Positions 33,239-42,087 of a stretch of DNA of 64,000 bases are shown in pieces (position 1 is the stretch's first letter; every line of letters begins with the position of its first letter). A model generated the notes under the pieces. The model saw nothing but the letters and a program-made list of their open reading frames with translations. It was not told the origin of the DNA and ran no database searches. A program made the translations under genes and the position numbers. Source of the stretch: Pyxidicoccus caerfyrddinensis (GTDB taxonomy: Bacteria; Myxococcota; Myxococcia; Myxococcales; Myxococcaceae); contig NZ_JAAIYA010000020.1 of assembly GCF_010894405.1 (NCBI RefSeq), forward strand, positions 1-64,000. Direction: 5' to 3'.

Positions 33239-34282
33239 TTACTTGTTCGGGTTGTCCACGCCGTTGCTGGTCCAGGTGTAGCGCTGAATCCAGTCACCGC
33301 CGACGCCAAGGCCCGTCTCACGCTTGCGGTCCTGGACGAGGGCCGGAGGCAGGCCCTTCTCCTGGAAGGTGGCCGGCACGCGGGTGCCCGACTCGAAGTG
33401 CGAGTTGTTGACCACCTCGTACGTGAGGTTCGGCTTGCCGGTCTTCTCGTCGATGCCGGTGCACTTCACCTCGGTGCGGTACGAGCCGATGAACCACTCC
33501 AGCGACGTGTACTTCTCCTTGCTGGCCTCGGCGGTGCCCGGGCCCGTGAAGCGATACAGGGCCTTGTCGTTCTGCTCCGCGGTGGCGTTCTTGGGAGGGA
33601 ACACGTCGCCCGGCTTGGGGTTCGGGTACAGCTTGAAGAACTCTTCCGTCACCTGCTGCTGGTGCGGGCGGCCGGCCAGGTCCTCCGTGTACGCGTTGTC
33701 GCGGACGGTGACGCGGTCGGTGCCGTTCGCCGTCTTGTCCCACGTGCCCAGGTCCTTCGGCTTCTCCTCGAGCAGCCACGTGCCCCACAGCTTGGGCCAG
33801 TCACCCTGCAGCTTCTGGCCCGTCACCGGGTCCGTGGTGCGGGTGATGCCCTCGAGGTCCACCTTGCCCAGCGTCTTCAGGCTCTCGGTGAGCGAGGAGT
33901 TCTTGCCCGTGAGCAGCTCGGACGTCTTGGCCAGCGCGTCCACGCCGCCCTCGGCGGCCTTCACGAGCTGGTTCGCCGCGCCGTCCGGCAGCAGCTTGGT
34001 GGCGCCGTCGTACGCGAGCCGCAGGCCCGTCTGGAACGTGTCGCGCGCCAGGTCCTTCGGGTCGGTGACCGCCTTCTTCAGCGCGTCCGTCACCGGGTTG
34101 TGCTTCACGACCTCGAAGGTGTCCTTCGTGGTGTCGACGACGGTGTTCTTCACGTCCTTCGCCGTGTCGACGACGGTGTTCTTCACGTCCTTCGCCGTGC
34201 CGACGACCGTGTCCTTCGCGTCCTTCACGGTGTTGGTCACCGTCTTCTTCACATCGCTGAAGCTGGGGATCTTGAAGCCCAT
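33239..34282 (-). CDS. Protein with N-terminal 11-residue amphipathic repeats
   Basis: A 347-residue protein without signal peptide. Residues about 10-55 are tandem 11-residue units (DVKKTVTNTVK, DAKDTVVGTAK, DVKNTVVDTAK, DVKNTVVDTTK), the periodicity of LEA group 3 proteins and apolipoprotein-like helices. They predict a long amphipathic helix that folds on a lipid surface or on drying. The rest (60-347) is unrecognised: a helical stretch, then a Tyr/Trp-containing beta-rich region (YRFTGPGTAE, EWFIGSYRTEVKC, DWIQRYTWTSNGVDN). A strong terminator follows. Possible roles are stress protection, spore function or lipid association; none is proven. Confidence 0.7.
   Translation of the reverse strand: MGFKIPSFSDVKKTVTNTVKDAKDTVVGTAKDVKNTVVDTAKDVKNTVVDTTKDTFEVVKHNPVTDALKKAVTDPKDLARDTFQTGLRLAYDGATKLLPDGAANQLVKAAEGGVDALAKTSELLTGKNSSLTESLKTLGKVDLEGITRTTDPVTGQKLQGDWPKLWGTWLLEEKPKDLGTWDKTANGTDRVTVRDNAYTEDLAGRPHQQQVTEEFFKLYPNPKPGDVFPPKNATAEQNDKALYRFTGPGTAEASKEKYTSLEWFIGSYRTEVKCTGIDEKTGKPNLTYEVVNNSHFESGTRVPATFQEKGLPPALVQDRKRETGLGVGGDWIQRYTWTSNGVDNPNK
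34131..34262 (-). repeat. 33-nt tandem repeats encoding 11-residue units
   Basis: Units at 34131-34163 and 34164-34196 are identical for all 33 nt. The next at 34197-34229 is a close variant, and a more diverged unit follows. The exact identity points to recent duplication. Confidence 0.8.
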
Positions 34283-34385
34283 GAGAGCCCTCGGGGGTAA
34301 GGGGGCGGTTCCCTACATGGTAGTTATCGGACCCACGGGTCATTTGTTTCCTGGGAAGTGAGATTGAGCGTGGACCCGCCTGATT

Positions 34386-35324
34386 TCAGGGGGTTGGCGC
34401 GGAGGAGGCCTCGGCCACGTGCAGGCCGCTCCCGTTGCCCGACCAGGTATTGCCCTGGACGTCGAGCGTCCGCGCGCGGGCCTCCAGGCCCGTGGCGTTG
34501 TCGAGGAGCCACGAGTCGCGCAGCACGAGGTGCAACGGCTTCCAGGCCGATTCCCCGGCGGGGCCGAAGGCGCCGTTGCTCGAGACGACCGTGCTGACGA
34601 ACCTCGCCTCGCCGCAGGTGCCGTAGCCGAACTCGCCCAGCGGCACCTGGCCCACGACCTCATTCTTGTAGAGCAGGCTCGACCTGAAGGTGACGCTGCC
34701 GAAGGGGCACCAGAACACGAGCGCGTTGTCACTGAAGGTCGAGCGGTCCACCTCGACGGAATGGAAGTTCGCCGCGAAGGCGAGCCTGTTCCCGCTGAAG
34801 AGCGATGAGCGCACCCTGAACGCGCCGTTGCCCGCGTCCTGCTCACTGGCCAGCCCGGTGCCGTTGCGCAGCAGGCGGCAGTCCGTGAGGGTGAGTGTCG
34901 TGGCGCTGCCGTAGCGGTTGTAGACGGCGTTCTCGTTGTCACTGAAGGTGAGCCGGGACAGCCGCACGTCCTGGCCGGAGTCGACGAGGTAGCCCCAGGT
35001 GAAACCCTGGATGGTGCCGTTGCGCACCGTGCTGTCGGCCTCGACCAGGATGCCCTCCGACACCCCCGTATCCGGGCCGGAGCGGCGCACGGTGTGGCCT
35101 CCCAGGTCGAGCACGACGCCCGCGCGGGTGATTCGCAGTGCCGGGCCGTTCGTGCCCGGACACGCGAGGTCGTGGGTGAGCCGCGTGCTGCGGGTGATGG
35201 CGTCGCCGCACCGGAGGCGGCGACTCGCGTCCGCTGCTCCTGCGCCGGCCCGCGCGGAGGGTGACACCGCCAGGAGCACCGCCAGGCCCAGGGCCACGGC
35301 GGCGACAGCTGCTGCACGACGCAT
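34386..35324 (-). CDS. Secreted right-handed beta-helix protein
   Basis: A 312-residue exported protein with signal peptide (MRRAAAVAAVALGLAVLLAVSPSARA). The remainder follows a parallel beta-helix coil rhythm: CGDAITRSTRLTHDLAC, GVVLDLGGHTVRRSG, STVRNGTIQGFTWGYLV, VRLSRLTFSDNENAVY, LTLTDCRLLRNGTGL and so on to ARTLDVQGNTWSGNGSGL. The opening CGDAITRSTRLTHDL followed by CPG and DLGGHTV is common in actinobacterial and myxobacterial beta-helix proteins annotated as NosD-like or pectate-lyase-like. No catalytic Asp/Arg set could be assigned. Likely a glycan-binding or structural surface protein. Confidence 0.8.
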   Translation of the reverse strand: MRRAAAVAAVALGLAVLLAVSPSARAGAGAADASRRLRCGDAITRSTRLTHDLACPGTNGPALRITRAGVVLDLGGHTVRRSGPDTGVSEGILVEADSTVRNGTIQGFTWGYLVDSGQDVRLSRLTFSDNENAVYNRYGSATTLTLTDCRLLRNGTGLASEQDAGNGAFRVRSSLFSGNRLAFAANFHSVEVDRSTFSDNALVFWCPFGSVTFRSSLLYKNEVVGQVPLGEFGYGTCGEARFVSTVVSSNGAFGPAGESAWKPLHLVLRDSWLLDNATGLEARARTLDVQGNTWSGNGSGLHVAEASSAPTP

Positions 35325-35465
35325 GTGCCTACCCCTTGCGAGAGCCCCGGCCCCGTGCCGTGGAGGCTAGGCACAGAGCCTCTTTCGGCTCACCTCGCCG
35401 TCGGGGTCAGCCCGCTGCCCGAGCGTTGACAGTCCAGAGGTGTCGCGGCACCTCGGACGCGGGGG

Positions 35466-37430
35466 CTACTCCACGAGGGGTAGCGAGAAGTGGAAGGTGG
35501 AGCCGCGCTCCACCCCGCTCTCCACCCAGATGCGTCCGCCGTGCCGCTCGATGATGTCGCGGCAGATGAAGAGCCCCAGGCCCAGCCCCCCGAAGCCGGA
35601 GATGGGCGCATTCCTCGCGCGGAAGAAGCGCTCGAAGAGGTGCGCCTGCTGGTCCTCGGGGATTCCAATGCCCTCGTCCTGCACGGAGACGACGGCATTG
35701 CCTCCCTCGCGCCGCGCGGTGAGGCGGACCGTGCCGCCGGTGGGGCTGTACTTGAAGGCGTTCTCCACCAGGTTGGTCAACACCTGCGCGAGCCGGCCCC
35801 GGTCTCCCATGATGACGAGGGGCTCGCCGGGCTCCTCGAACTCGAGCGAGTGGAGGGTGCTGACGACGCGGAAGTCCGAGAGGACTTCGCGGATGAACTC
35901 CCGCAGGGGGATGGGCTCGTTCGACAGCTCCAGTTTTCCGGCCTGGATGCGCGAGGTGTCCAGCAGGTCATTGACCAGCACCGACAGCCGGGCGACCTGG
36001 GTGAGCGCCTTGTCCACGTGGTGCGGGGCCACGGGGCGGCCGGCGCCGGCCTGTCCCTTCATCATCTGCAAATGGAGCTTGAGCGGCGTCAGCGGCGTCT
36101 TCAATTCGTGTGCGGCGATGGACAGGAAGTCGTCACGGATGCGGATGGCCTCCTGGGCCTCGCGCAGCAGGTGCTCGCGCTCGGCATGGGCGCGGCGCTC
36201 CTTTGTCACCTCGACCACCACCGCTCCCACGCCCAGGATGGCGCCGCTCTCCGTCCGCACGGGGTAGTAGCTGACCTGCCAGTGTCGCGGCTCGCCCGGC
36301 GTGGCTGGCACCTCCCCCGTCATGTTGATTCCGATGATGGGGGTGTTCGTCTCCAGGACCTGGCGCATGAGCGGTTCGATGACGGGCGCCATCCGCGGCG
36401 TCATCTCGCGGACCGTCCTGCCAATCTCCTCCTCCCGGCGCCGGCCATGGAGCGCGGCCAGCGCGTCGTTGATGCGGATGTAGCGCAAATCCCGCCCGAG
36501 GAAGCCCAGGCCGATGGGCGCATGGTTGAGGAAGGTGTCGAGCACGGCGAAGGACTCTTCCAGTCGCTCGCGCGCGCGGTGCTCGGCGCCGAGCAGCCGC
36601 GCCTGCTCTGCCTGGGCGTGACGCTCGGCCGTCACGTCCCGGTAGCTCCAGATGCGGCCGACGATGGCGTCTCCCACGCGCTGCGGAATCGACTTGCGCT
36701 CGAACACCCGGCCATCCCGCAGCTCGACGATGTCGGAGTCCTCTTCGAGGGAGGGAGTGAATCTGCGCTGGACGAGCCTGACGAACTGCTCGGGGTCCTT
36801 GACCAGCGGGGCCGCGCTCGCGAGGGCCTTCTCGGCGCTTCGCTCCAGCATCATCTCGTCCGTGAGGCCCCACATCTCCTGGAAGCGCTTGTTGAAGGCG
36901 GTGATGTCCCGTTCCAGGTCCACCACCACCACGCCGTCGGTGATGGAGTCGAACGTGGCGCGCAGCAGCGACGTCTTCTGCTCGAGGTGCTCCCTCGCCT
37001 TGCGCTCCTCTGCAATCTCCACCGTGCAGGCTCGCGGCTCCCTCGCGGGCATCGGCTTCGGGGGCTCGACGGTCCGGAGGCGGGCGCATGCTCCCAGTTG
37101 CGTGCCGTCCTCTCCGAAGACGGGCACCACCACGGCGCTCAGGCGCTGCTCCCGCCCGCTGCCCTCGCACAGCCCTTCCGTGCCGGCGAGGGCCGTGTCG
37201 ACCGCCTGCGTGAGCCAGGGAAGGCCGCCGAGCACCTTGTCCATGCGGTGGCCGACGGGCGCGCTGCCTCGCCACCCGGCGGCGCCGGCCAGCACCGGGT
37301 CCATCCACACAATCCGCCCGAGGCCGTCAACGACCAGCGTGGCATGGAGGCTCGCCCCCACCTGGAGCAGCCGCTCGTAGGGGGAAGCACTGGAGAGGCG
37401 GGGTAGCCCAGCGCTCATGTCGCCCTTCAT
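35466..37430 (-). CDS. Orphan hybrid-sensing histidine kinase with three PAS domains
   Basis: A 654-residue soluble sensor kinase. The start at 37430 has GGAGG 8 nt upstream. Three PAS-like domains come first: about 20-130 (VVDGLGRIVWMDPVLAGAAGW), about 165-290 (DSITDGVVVVDLERDITAFN) and about 305-430 (FLNHAPIGLGFLGRDLRYIRIN). Then HisKA with phospho-acceptor His441 (IAAHELKTPLTPLKLH) and the HATPase domain with N-box NLVENAFKYSP, G1 DEGIGIPE, F-box LFERFFRA and G2 GLGLGLFICRDIIERHGG. All catalytic boxes are complete. No membrane segment is present, and no response regulator is encoded within 10 kb on either side, so it acts through a distant partner. The signal is unknown. Confidence 0.9.
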   Translation of the reverse strand: MKGDMSAGLPRLSSASPYERLLQVGASLHATLVVDGLGRIVWMDPVLAGAAGWRGSAPVGHRMDKVLGGLPWLTQAVDTALAGTEGLCEGSGREQRLSAVVVPVFGEDGTQLGACARLRTVEPPKPMPAREPRACTVEIAEERKAREHLEQKTSLLRATFDSITDGVVVVDLERDITAFNKRFQEMWGLTDEMMLERSAEKALASAAPLVKDPEQFVRLVQRRFTPSLEEDSDIVELRDGRVFERKSIPQRVGDAIVGRIWSYRDVTAERHAQAEQARLLGAEHRARERLEESFAVLDTFLNHAPIGLGFLGRDLRYIRINDALAALHGRRREEEIGRTVREMTPRMAPVIEPLMRQVLETNTPIIGINMTGEVPATPGEPRHWQVSYYPVRTESGAILGVGAVVVEVTKERRAHAEREHLLREAQEAIRIRDDFLSIAAHELKTPLTPLKLHLQMMKGQAGAGRPVAPHHVDKALTQVARLSVLVNDLLDTSRIQAGKLELSNEPIPLREFIREVLSDFRVVSTLHSLEFEEPGEPLVIMGDRGRLAQVLTNLVENAFKYSPTGGTVRLTARREGGNAVVSVQDEGIGIPEDQQAHLFERFFRARNAPISGFGGLGLGLFICRDIIERHGGRIWVESGVERGSTFHFSLPLVE

Positions 37431-37622
37431 CGCGGCCACCTCCCTCCGAAGCCACGGGACGGCCCTCCCGAGATGGAAACATGCGGAGTACCGGAGCCGC
37501 GTGAAAGGGTCTGCTCGCGCGAGGACTCCAGCCCCCGTCCGCGAGCGCGGCACGGAGCCGGGCCTGCTGGACGGACGCAGGCAGCCCCGCCCGCCGCCGG
37601 TGGCCGAAGCCGTCGTGGCGCG

Positions 37623-37853
37623 CTAGCGGCCGGGCGGGAACGACGGCTTCTGGAACGTGGGAACGGGCAGCGACACGTTGACGGGGAAGCCCCGCGTGTC
37701 CCCCGTCTTCAGGAACGCGATGACCTGCGCGAGCACTTCGGGGTGCTGGTCGAACACGGGGGCGCGAGTGTGGTGCACGCCGCGGTGGACCAGGAGCGCC
37801 CGGCCGTTGGGAAAGTACGGCAGCATGCTCACCCTACGCGGCACGGGAGGCAC
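37623..37853 (-). pseudogene. C-terminal fragment of an alpha/beta hydrolase
   Basis: About 76 codons with no proper N-terminus. The peptide SMLPYFPNGRALLVHRGVHH followed by APVFDQHPEVLAQVIAFLKTG matches the end of a hydrolase of the TAP-like/proline-iminopeptidase kind, including the His of RGVHH where the catalytic His would be. The nucleophile and oxyanion regions are absent. No matching upstream part was found in the next 300 nt, so this is a truncated leftover. Confidence 0.65.
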
Positions 37854-38149
37854 TGGCCGCGGGACGGGTCCACTGAGCGGAGCGAGTAGGGCGCTTCAGG
37901 GCTCGTGCGAGGGCCGCGAACACGCGCGTGTCGGTAGGGTATCGGAGGCGAGGAATGACATCGGCCCGCCGCGCATGGCGCCGCCGCTGGAGACGCCCTG
38001 CTTTGGTCATGACAGTCATTCTCGCACGGCGGCAGGAGAGGGCTGACGGGGCTCCGCAGTAACTGGGTTGCTTGATTCGGATAAAACATGTAAAACGAGA
38101 CAAGTTGGATTGTTCTCCGCCCGTTTCGCCACGCACCCTGGAGGCCCCG

Positions 38150-38749
38150 ATGAAGCGCTCGAGCACGTGGATGATGGTCAGTGCACTCACGCTGGTGATG
38201 GGCTGCGGAGGGGCGCCTGAAGACGTGCCGCCGGATGCGCCCGAAGCCCAGGAGGACGTGCTGTTCTCGCAGACCATCCTCCGGGAGCGGCCGGATGGGA
38301 CGATGTCGCAGGAGACGACGTTCATCACCCGCGAGGAGCAGCTTGCCCAGATTGAAGCGCGCGACGCGCTCGTCCGGAGTCTCGGGGCGCGAGTCACCCA
38401 GCAGGACCTGGACGACCTGCTCATCGACAGCGGGTGTGCGGGCTCCAGCCTCTGGCTCTTCGACCAGACGTCTCGTACTGGTAACCAGCTCTGCCTCTAC
38501 AAGCAGGCCGGAGCGGACGCGGCCTGGCTGAACCTGGGGACGGTCATCCGGAAGTTCACCAACCCCTATTTCGTGACGTGGGCGAACGCCGTCCGAAGCC
38601 TCTATTCGGGCGTCCATCCCGGCGCCTTGCAGTCCTGCACCGCGACCTCCTGCAGCACCCTCATCTACCAGAGCTTCAATGCCTATCAGCTGCTCAACAC
38701 CATCTCCTATGGGACGCAGCTGAACTGGGCCTACCTCTACACCCCTTGA
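38150..38749 (+). CDS. Lipoprotein of unknown function
   Basis: A 199-residue predicted lipoprotein. The ATG at 38150 is preferred because GGAGG precedes it and the signal peptide (MKRSSTWMMVSALTLVMGC) begins there. The mature part starts with an acidic linker and a charged helix (TREEQLAQIEARDALVRSL), then a Cys-containing beta-rich domain (DSGCAGSSLWLFDQT, GNQLCLYKQAG, GALQSCTATSCS). The latter half vaguely resembles a beta/gamma-crystallin-like or lectin-like fold (SLWLFDQTSRTGNQLCLY), which is only an impression. It is co-directional with the next gene but separated by a strong hairpin. Confidence 0.65.
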   Translation: MKRSSTWMMVSALTLVMGCGGAPEDVPPDAPEAQEDVLFSQTILRERPDGTMSQETTFITREEQLAQIEARDALVRSLGARVTQQDLDDLLIDSGCAGSSLWLFDQTSRTGNQLCLYKQAGADAAWLNLGTVIRKFTNPYFVTWANAVRSLYSGVHPGALQSCTATSCSTLIYQSFNAYQLLNTISYGTQLNWAYLYTP

Positions 38750-38762
38750 GGGATGGCGGAGC

Positions 38763-38790
38763 GCCCGGTGGCCCACCGCGGCCACCGGGC
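38763..38790 (+). terminator. Terminator hairpin
   Basis: A perfect 11-bp stem (GCCCGGTGGCC at 38763-38773, GGCCACCGGGC at 38780-38790, 6-nt loop), 14 nt after the stop of the preceding lipoprotein gene. Confidence 0.7.
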
Positions 38791-38879
38791 CGGTACGAAT
38801 CCGTGAGACGGCGGCCGGGGACGGGCCCTCATGGAGGGCGAGCCTGAATTCCTCAGCTCGTCTCGCTGCGAAGGTCCCC

Positions 38880-39914
38880 ATGAATCTGAAGGTCGCCGTC
38901 CCGGTAGTGGTCTCCCTCGCCTTGCTCGGTTGCGGAGGCGTCGAAGCGGAAGCTCCGGCCGGGCCCGATGCGCTGGGCACGGCCCCCCAGGAGATCGCGG
39001 TGAACACCAACACCGGCTTCCTGGTTGTCTACAACGTGAACTACGAGAACCTGCCGACCGCGAGCGACACCTGCGCGGGGGACTGGCAGGACCTCGTCTA
39101 TTTCATGAAGACGCAGGCGTACTCGCCGGACGTCCTCATCGTCCACCAGATGAGCGGCGCCGCGCAGGCCGCCCAGCTCGCCCAGTTCATGGAGGACAAC
39201 CTGCCCGGGCTGTATGACTCCATCGTGTCCGAGGCCAATCCGGCTGCCATGAACAGCCCCTGTGGCCCCGCGAAGGACTTCCAGACCAACGCCATCATCT
39301 ATCGCACCGGGCGCCTGCAGCCCCTCTCGGGCACGAAGGCGACGTGGCAGGTCTACAAGGGCGCCAACGGCTCGTGCGTGATGAACACCCAGGCCCGGTC
39401 GATTGGCCTGCGCGTGGCCTTCACGGACGTCATCGCCAACAAGAAGGTCGTCCTCGGCTCGTCACACTGGCCCACCGACCAGGAGGGCCCGGCTTCCGAC
39501 TCCGGCTGCGCGGAGAAGAACATCCAGCTCACGGACTCGAAGATGCGCGGCGTCACCGGCGCCAACCTGATTGTCTGGGGCGTGGACTCCAACGAGGGCG
39601 ACCACAACGGCAGCTCCTACAAGGACTGGTACAACCAGGCGAACTCCCAGATTGCGAGCACCATCGAGTACAACTGGAACGACCCCATCTACGAGGCCTG
39701 CTCCGGGAGCCGCGGCTGCCTCGACGACAACTGGACCATCGGGTCTGGGGGCCGCATCGACTTCCTCTTCTTCAATGCGGCGGCGACCTCGTCGAATGGT
39801 CATACGGTGACCTTCAACGAGGGGGATGACGCCGACATGCAGTTCACCGGGAGCGACCGGGGCGACCTCAACTACTCGGACCACCGCGCCATGAGCGCGC
39901 GCATCCACTACTGA
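38880..39914 (+). CDS. Endonuclease/exonuclease/phosphatase-fold lipoprotein
   Basis: A 344-residue predicted lipoprotein (MNLKVAVPVVVSLALLGC) of the endonuclease/exonuclease/phosphatase superfamily, which hydrolyses phosphodiester or phosphomonoester bonds in nucleic acids, lipids or small molecules. The core motifs are present: an N-terminal strand VVYNVNYENLP, VLGSSHWPTD (catalytic His region), the metal-binding D-x-N pair in GVDSNEGDHNG, RIDFLFF and the final SDHRAMSARIHY, with the family Asp-His. Exported members include nucleases, sphingomyelinases and inositol phosphatases; the substrate is not deducible. A predatory or scavenging role is plausible for a myxobacterium but unproven. Confidence 0.85.
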   Translation: MNLKVAVPVVVSLALLGCGGVEAEAPAGPDALGTAPQEIAVNTNTGFLVVYNVNYENLPTASDTCAGDWQDLVYFMKTQAYSPDVLIVHQMSGAAQAAQLAQFMEDNLPGLYDSIVSEANPAAMNSPCGPAKDFQTNAIIYRTGRLQPLSGTKATWQVYKGANGSCVMNTQARSIGLRVAFTDVIANKKVVLGSSHWPTDQEGPASDSGCAEKNIQLTDSKMRGVTGANLIVWGVDSNEGDHNGSSYKDWYNQANSQIASTIEYNWNDPIYEACSGSRGCLDDNWTIGSGGRIDFLFFNAAATSSNGHTVTFNEGDDADMQFTGSDRGDLNYSDHRAMSARIHY

Positions 39915-39944
39915 CGGGAGCGCGGGCATTCCCGGGGCGTGGCG

Positions 39945-41846
39945 CTACACCATCGAGGCGAGCAGGCGCAGCATCGAGTCGGTGGTGACGTACCCCACGC
40001 CGCCGTGGGTCGGGGGCGGCCGGTGGTCCTGCATCCACGTGACGAGCTGCTCCGCGGTGCCGCCGGGGTTGGCCGTGCGCGCCTGCTGATAGAACTGCAT
40101 GAAGTAGAAGAAGCCCGGGTCGGCCGGAGTCGTCGCTCCCGGAGGGACGAGCACGTCGAGGAGGCGGTTGATGTCCTCCGGGCCCATCTCGAAGTCCCGG
40201 GCCAGCGTCACGACGCTGCCCGTCTCCATGAGCCCGCGGGAGACGAGCTCTCCCATCCGCCGGTAGTCGATCCCCAGGAGCGCCAGGTCGCGCGCCTGGG
40301 TGGGGTGGTCCATGCCGAGACTCACCCGCGCCTCTGCGTCGGAGATTCCCAGCCGCGTCGCCCGCGCGATGGTGTCCTGGCGCACTTCCTCGCGGTGGAT
40401 GCGCGCCTCCCAGAACCTGCCGAGCTGCGTGGCGATGAAGGCGCCGGCGGCCACCACGCCGCCCACGGGGCCGCTGATGAGCCCGAGCGCGGAGGCCGCG
40501 GCGAAGGCTCCGCCGACGGACTGCGCCCCTACCTGCAGCCAGGTTCCATTGTTCGGGTTCTGTTGGGAGAGGAGCTGCAGCACGTTGAGTGCCGACGTCA
40601 TCGCGCCCAGCGTGGAGCCCAGCCTGCTCAGGTTCTGCGCCAGGCCCGAGATGGCCGCCGCATTCCCCGCCGCGCCCGCGAGGCTGGTGCGCGTGACAAC
40701 CTCCCCCACGCCCTTGAGGGCCAGGCCGAGGACCGTCGCGGCCATGCCGGTGCTGCCCAGCGGAGCGATGAGGCTGCTGAGGAAGGTCGGAGACTGGAAC
40801 CGCTCCGGCTGCTCGAGCATCGCCATGGACAGCGCGGCGGAGACCAGGGCGCCGGCCCCCGGCGTCCCGAGGTCCGCCGCCATCCGTGACAGGTCGGTGA
40901 TGGCGCTCACGTCTCCCGAGGCGACGCGCGCGAGGGCGCCCAGCGCCGCGTCCGGGTTGCTTCCGAGGACGTGCTGCCGCACGGAGTCGGGCATCCGCGA
41001 GATGAGCGTGCGCACCGACTCGACGGCCTCTCCCGCCGTCTGGCCGGACGCGAGGGCGCTCGTCATCGTGGCGGTGACGGCCGGGCCGTAGATGTCCCGC
41101 TCGAAGTCATGGCCGGCGCCCGGGGCGACCATCCCCAGCAGCCGGCCGTGCTCGTTCAGGAAGTCCACCGCCGTGGCCGCCTGTGCCGAGTTGGCCACCA
41201 GCTTCAGCCCGTCCATCAGCGGCAGGGCCGCCGCTCCCGTCGTGTACTGCGACTGCTCGTGGTACGCCGCCAGGTAGCCCTCGAGGTTGGCGCCCTCGGC
41301 CTCCAGGTGGTCCGCCACGGCGGCCACGGCCGCATCCCGCTGCGCATAGGCGTCCGTGTGCTCGGCGCGGAAGTTCTGGATGTAGGAATCCCGCTCCTCG
41401 GGCGTCAGGGTGGGGCCGAGGATGGCCAGGTCATCCGCGAGCTGCACCTCCAGGTTGTCCACGCGCAGCTGCGCGTCCTGGGCCGCCTGGACGCGCGTCT
41501 CCAGCTCAGCGTACGCGTCCGCGCCCGCGAGCCCGCGCACCACGTGGGTGCGCTCCACGCCGCCGGCCGCCACGCCGCCGGCGTTCCCCCCGAGGAACAG
41601 CGGGTCCATGGCGCCGCTCTCCGCGCCGCCGCTCACGGGCTCCGGCAGCCTCATGGAGGACGTGCCGCCGGACTGCTCGGACCACTGCCGCAGGCGGGCC
41701 TCGCGGCGGTTGGGGACTTCGAACGTGCTCTGCTGGCGGGGGAGTGCGCTCGCAGGCTTCTGGAGGATGGCCGGGGCCGGCGGGGCGGCGGGCGCCTGAC
41801 GGGGCGGGGCGGGGGGCGGCGCGGTGGGGGGCTTGATGCGGACCAT
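39945..41846 (-). CDS. Large Ala-rich helical protein, function unknown
   Basis: A 633-residue protein without signal peptide. The ATG at 41846 is chosen; a longer frame lacks a start with a ribosome site. The first 90 residues are Pro/Ala-rich and disordered ([15 protein letters not shown]). Residues about 120-250 are helical with heptad-like repeats (YAELETRVQAAQDAQLRVDNLE). From about 250 to 520 it is built of small-residue helices, some hydrophobic enough to enter membranes (GLISGPVGGVVAAGAFIATQL). A helical C-terminal domain follows (TRLGISDAEARVSLGMDH). The layout recalls secreted pore-forming or translocon-like proteins, but no family is recognised. It is convergent with the exonuclease-fold gene. 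Confidence 0.6.
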   Translation of the reverse strand: MVRIKPPTAPPPAPPRQAPAAPPAPAILQKPASALPRQQSTFEVPNRREARLRQWSEQSGGTSSMRLPEPVSGGAESGAMDPLFLGGNAGGVAAGGVERTHVVRGLAGADAYAELETRVQAAQDAQLRVDNLEVQLADDLAILGPTLTPEERDSYIQNFRAEHTDAYAQRDAAVAAVADHLEAEGANLEGYLAAYHEQSQYTTGAAALPLMDGLKLVANSAQAATAVDFLNEHGRLLGMVAPGAGHDFERDIYGPAVTATMTSALASGQTAGEAVESVRTLISRMPDSVRQHVLGSNPDAALGALARVASGDVSAITDLSRMAADLGTPGAGALVSAALSMAMLEQPERFQSPTFLSSLIAPLGSTGMAATVLGLALKGVGEVVTRTSLAGAAGNAAAISGLAQNLSRLGSTLGAMTSALNVLQLLSQQNPNNGTWLQVGAQSVGGAFAAASALGLISGPVGGVVAAGAFIATQLGRFWEARIHREEVRQDTIARATRLGISDAEARVSLGMDHPTQARDLALLGIDYRRMGELVSRGLMETGSVVTLARDFEMGPEDINRLLDVLVPPGATTPADPGFFYFMQFYQQARTANPGGTAEQLVTWMQDHRPPPTHGGVGYVTTDSMLRLLASMV

Positions 41847-42087
41847 GGCGGCGAGCTCCTGGATGGAAACGGAAACCTCTCCTCCAGGTGTCGCGCCGGG
41901 GCGGATGCCGGTTGAATTAAACCGAGTTAAATCCGCGGGCGGCGGGGGGGCCGAGCGCGTCGAGAAGTGGCCCGCGTCAAGAGCGCCACGCCACCTGGAA
42001 GGCATTGTTTCGCGGTGACCTGCATTCTCCGTGAGGGGATTGGGTGGGGACTACCGTTACAGCTCACAACGACGCTGGGGGCTGTGC

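Noticed and set aside
34131-34262. Regular 33-nt repeats considered as a CRISPR array
   Set aside because: Units are contiguous with no spacers, in frame, and encode an 11-residue protein repeat. No cas genes are present.
37834-38013. A short minus-strand frame of about 60 codons, rich in Arg, next to the hydrolase tail
   Set aside because: No ribosome site, composition typical of noncoding frames, and not in frame with the hydrolase remnant.
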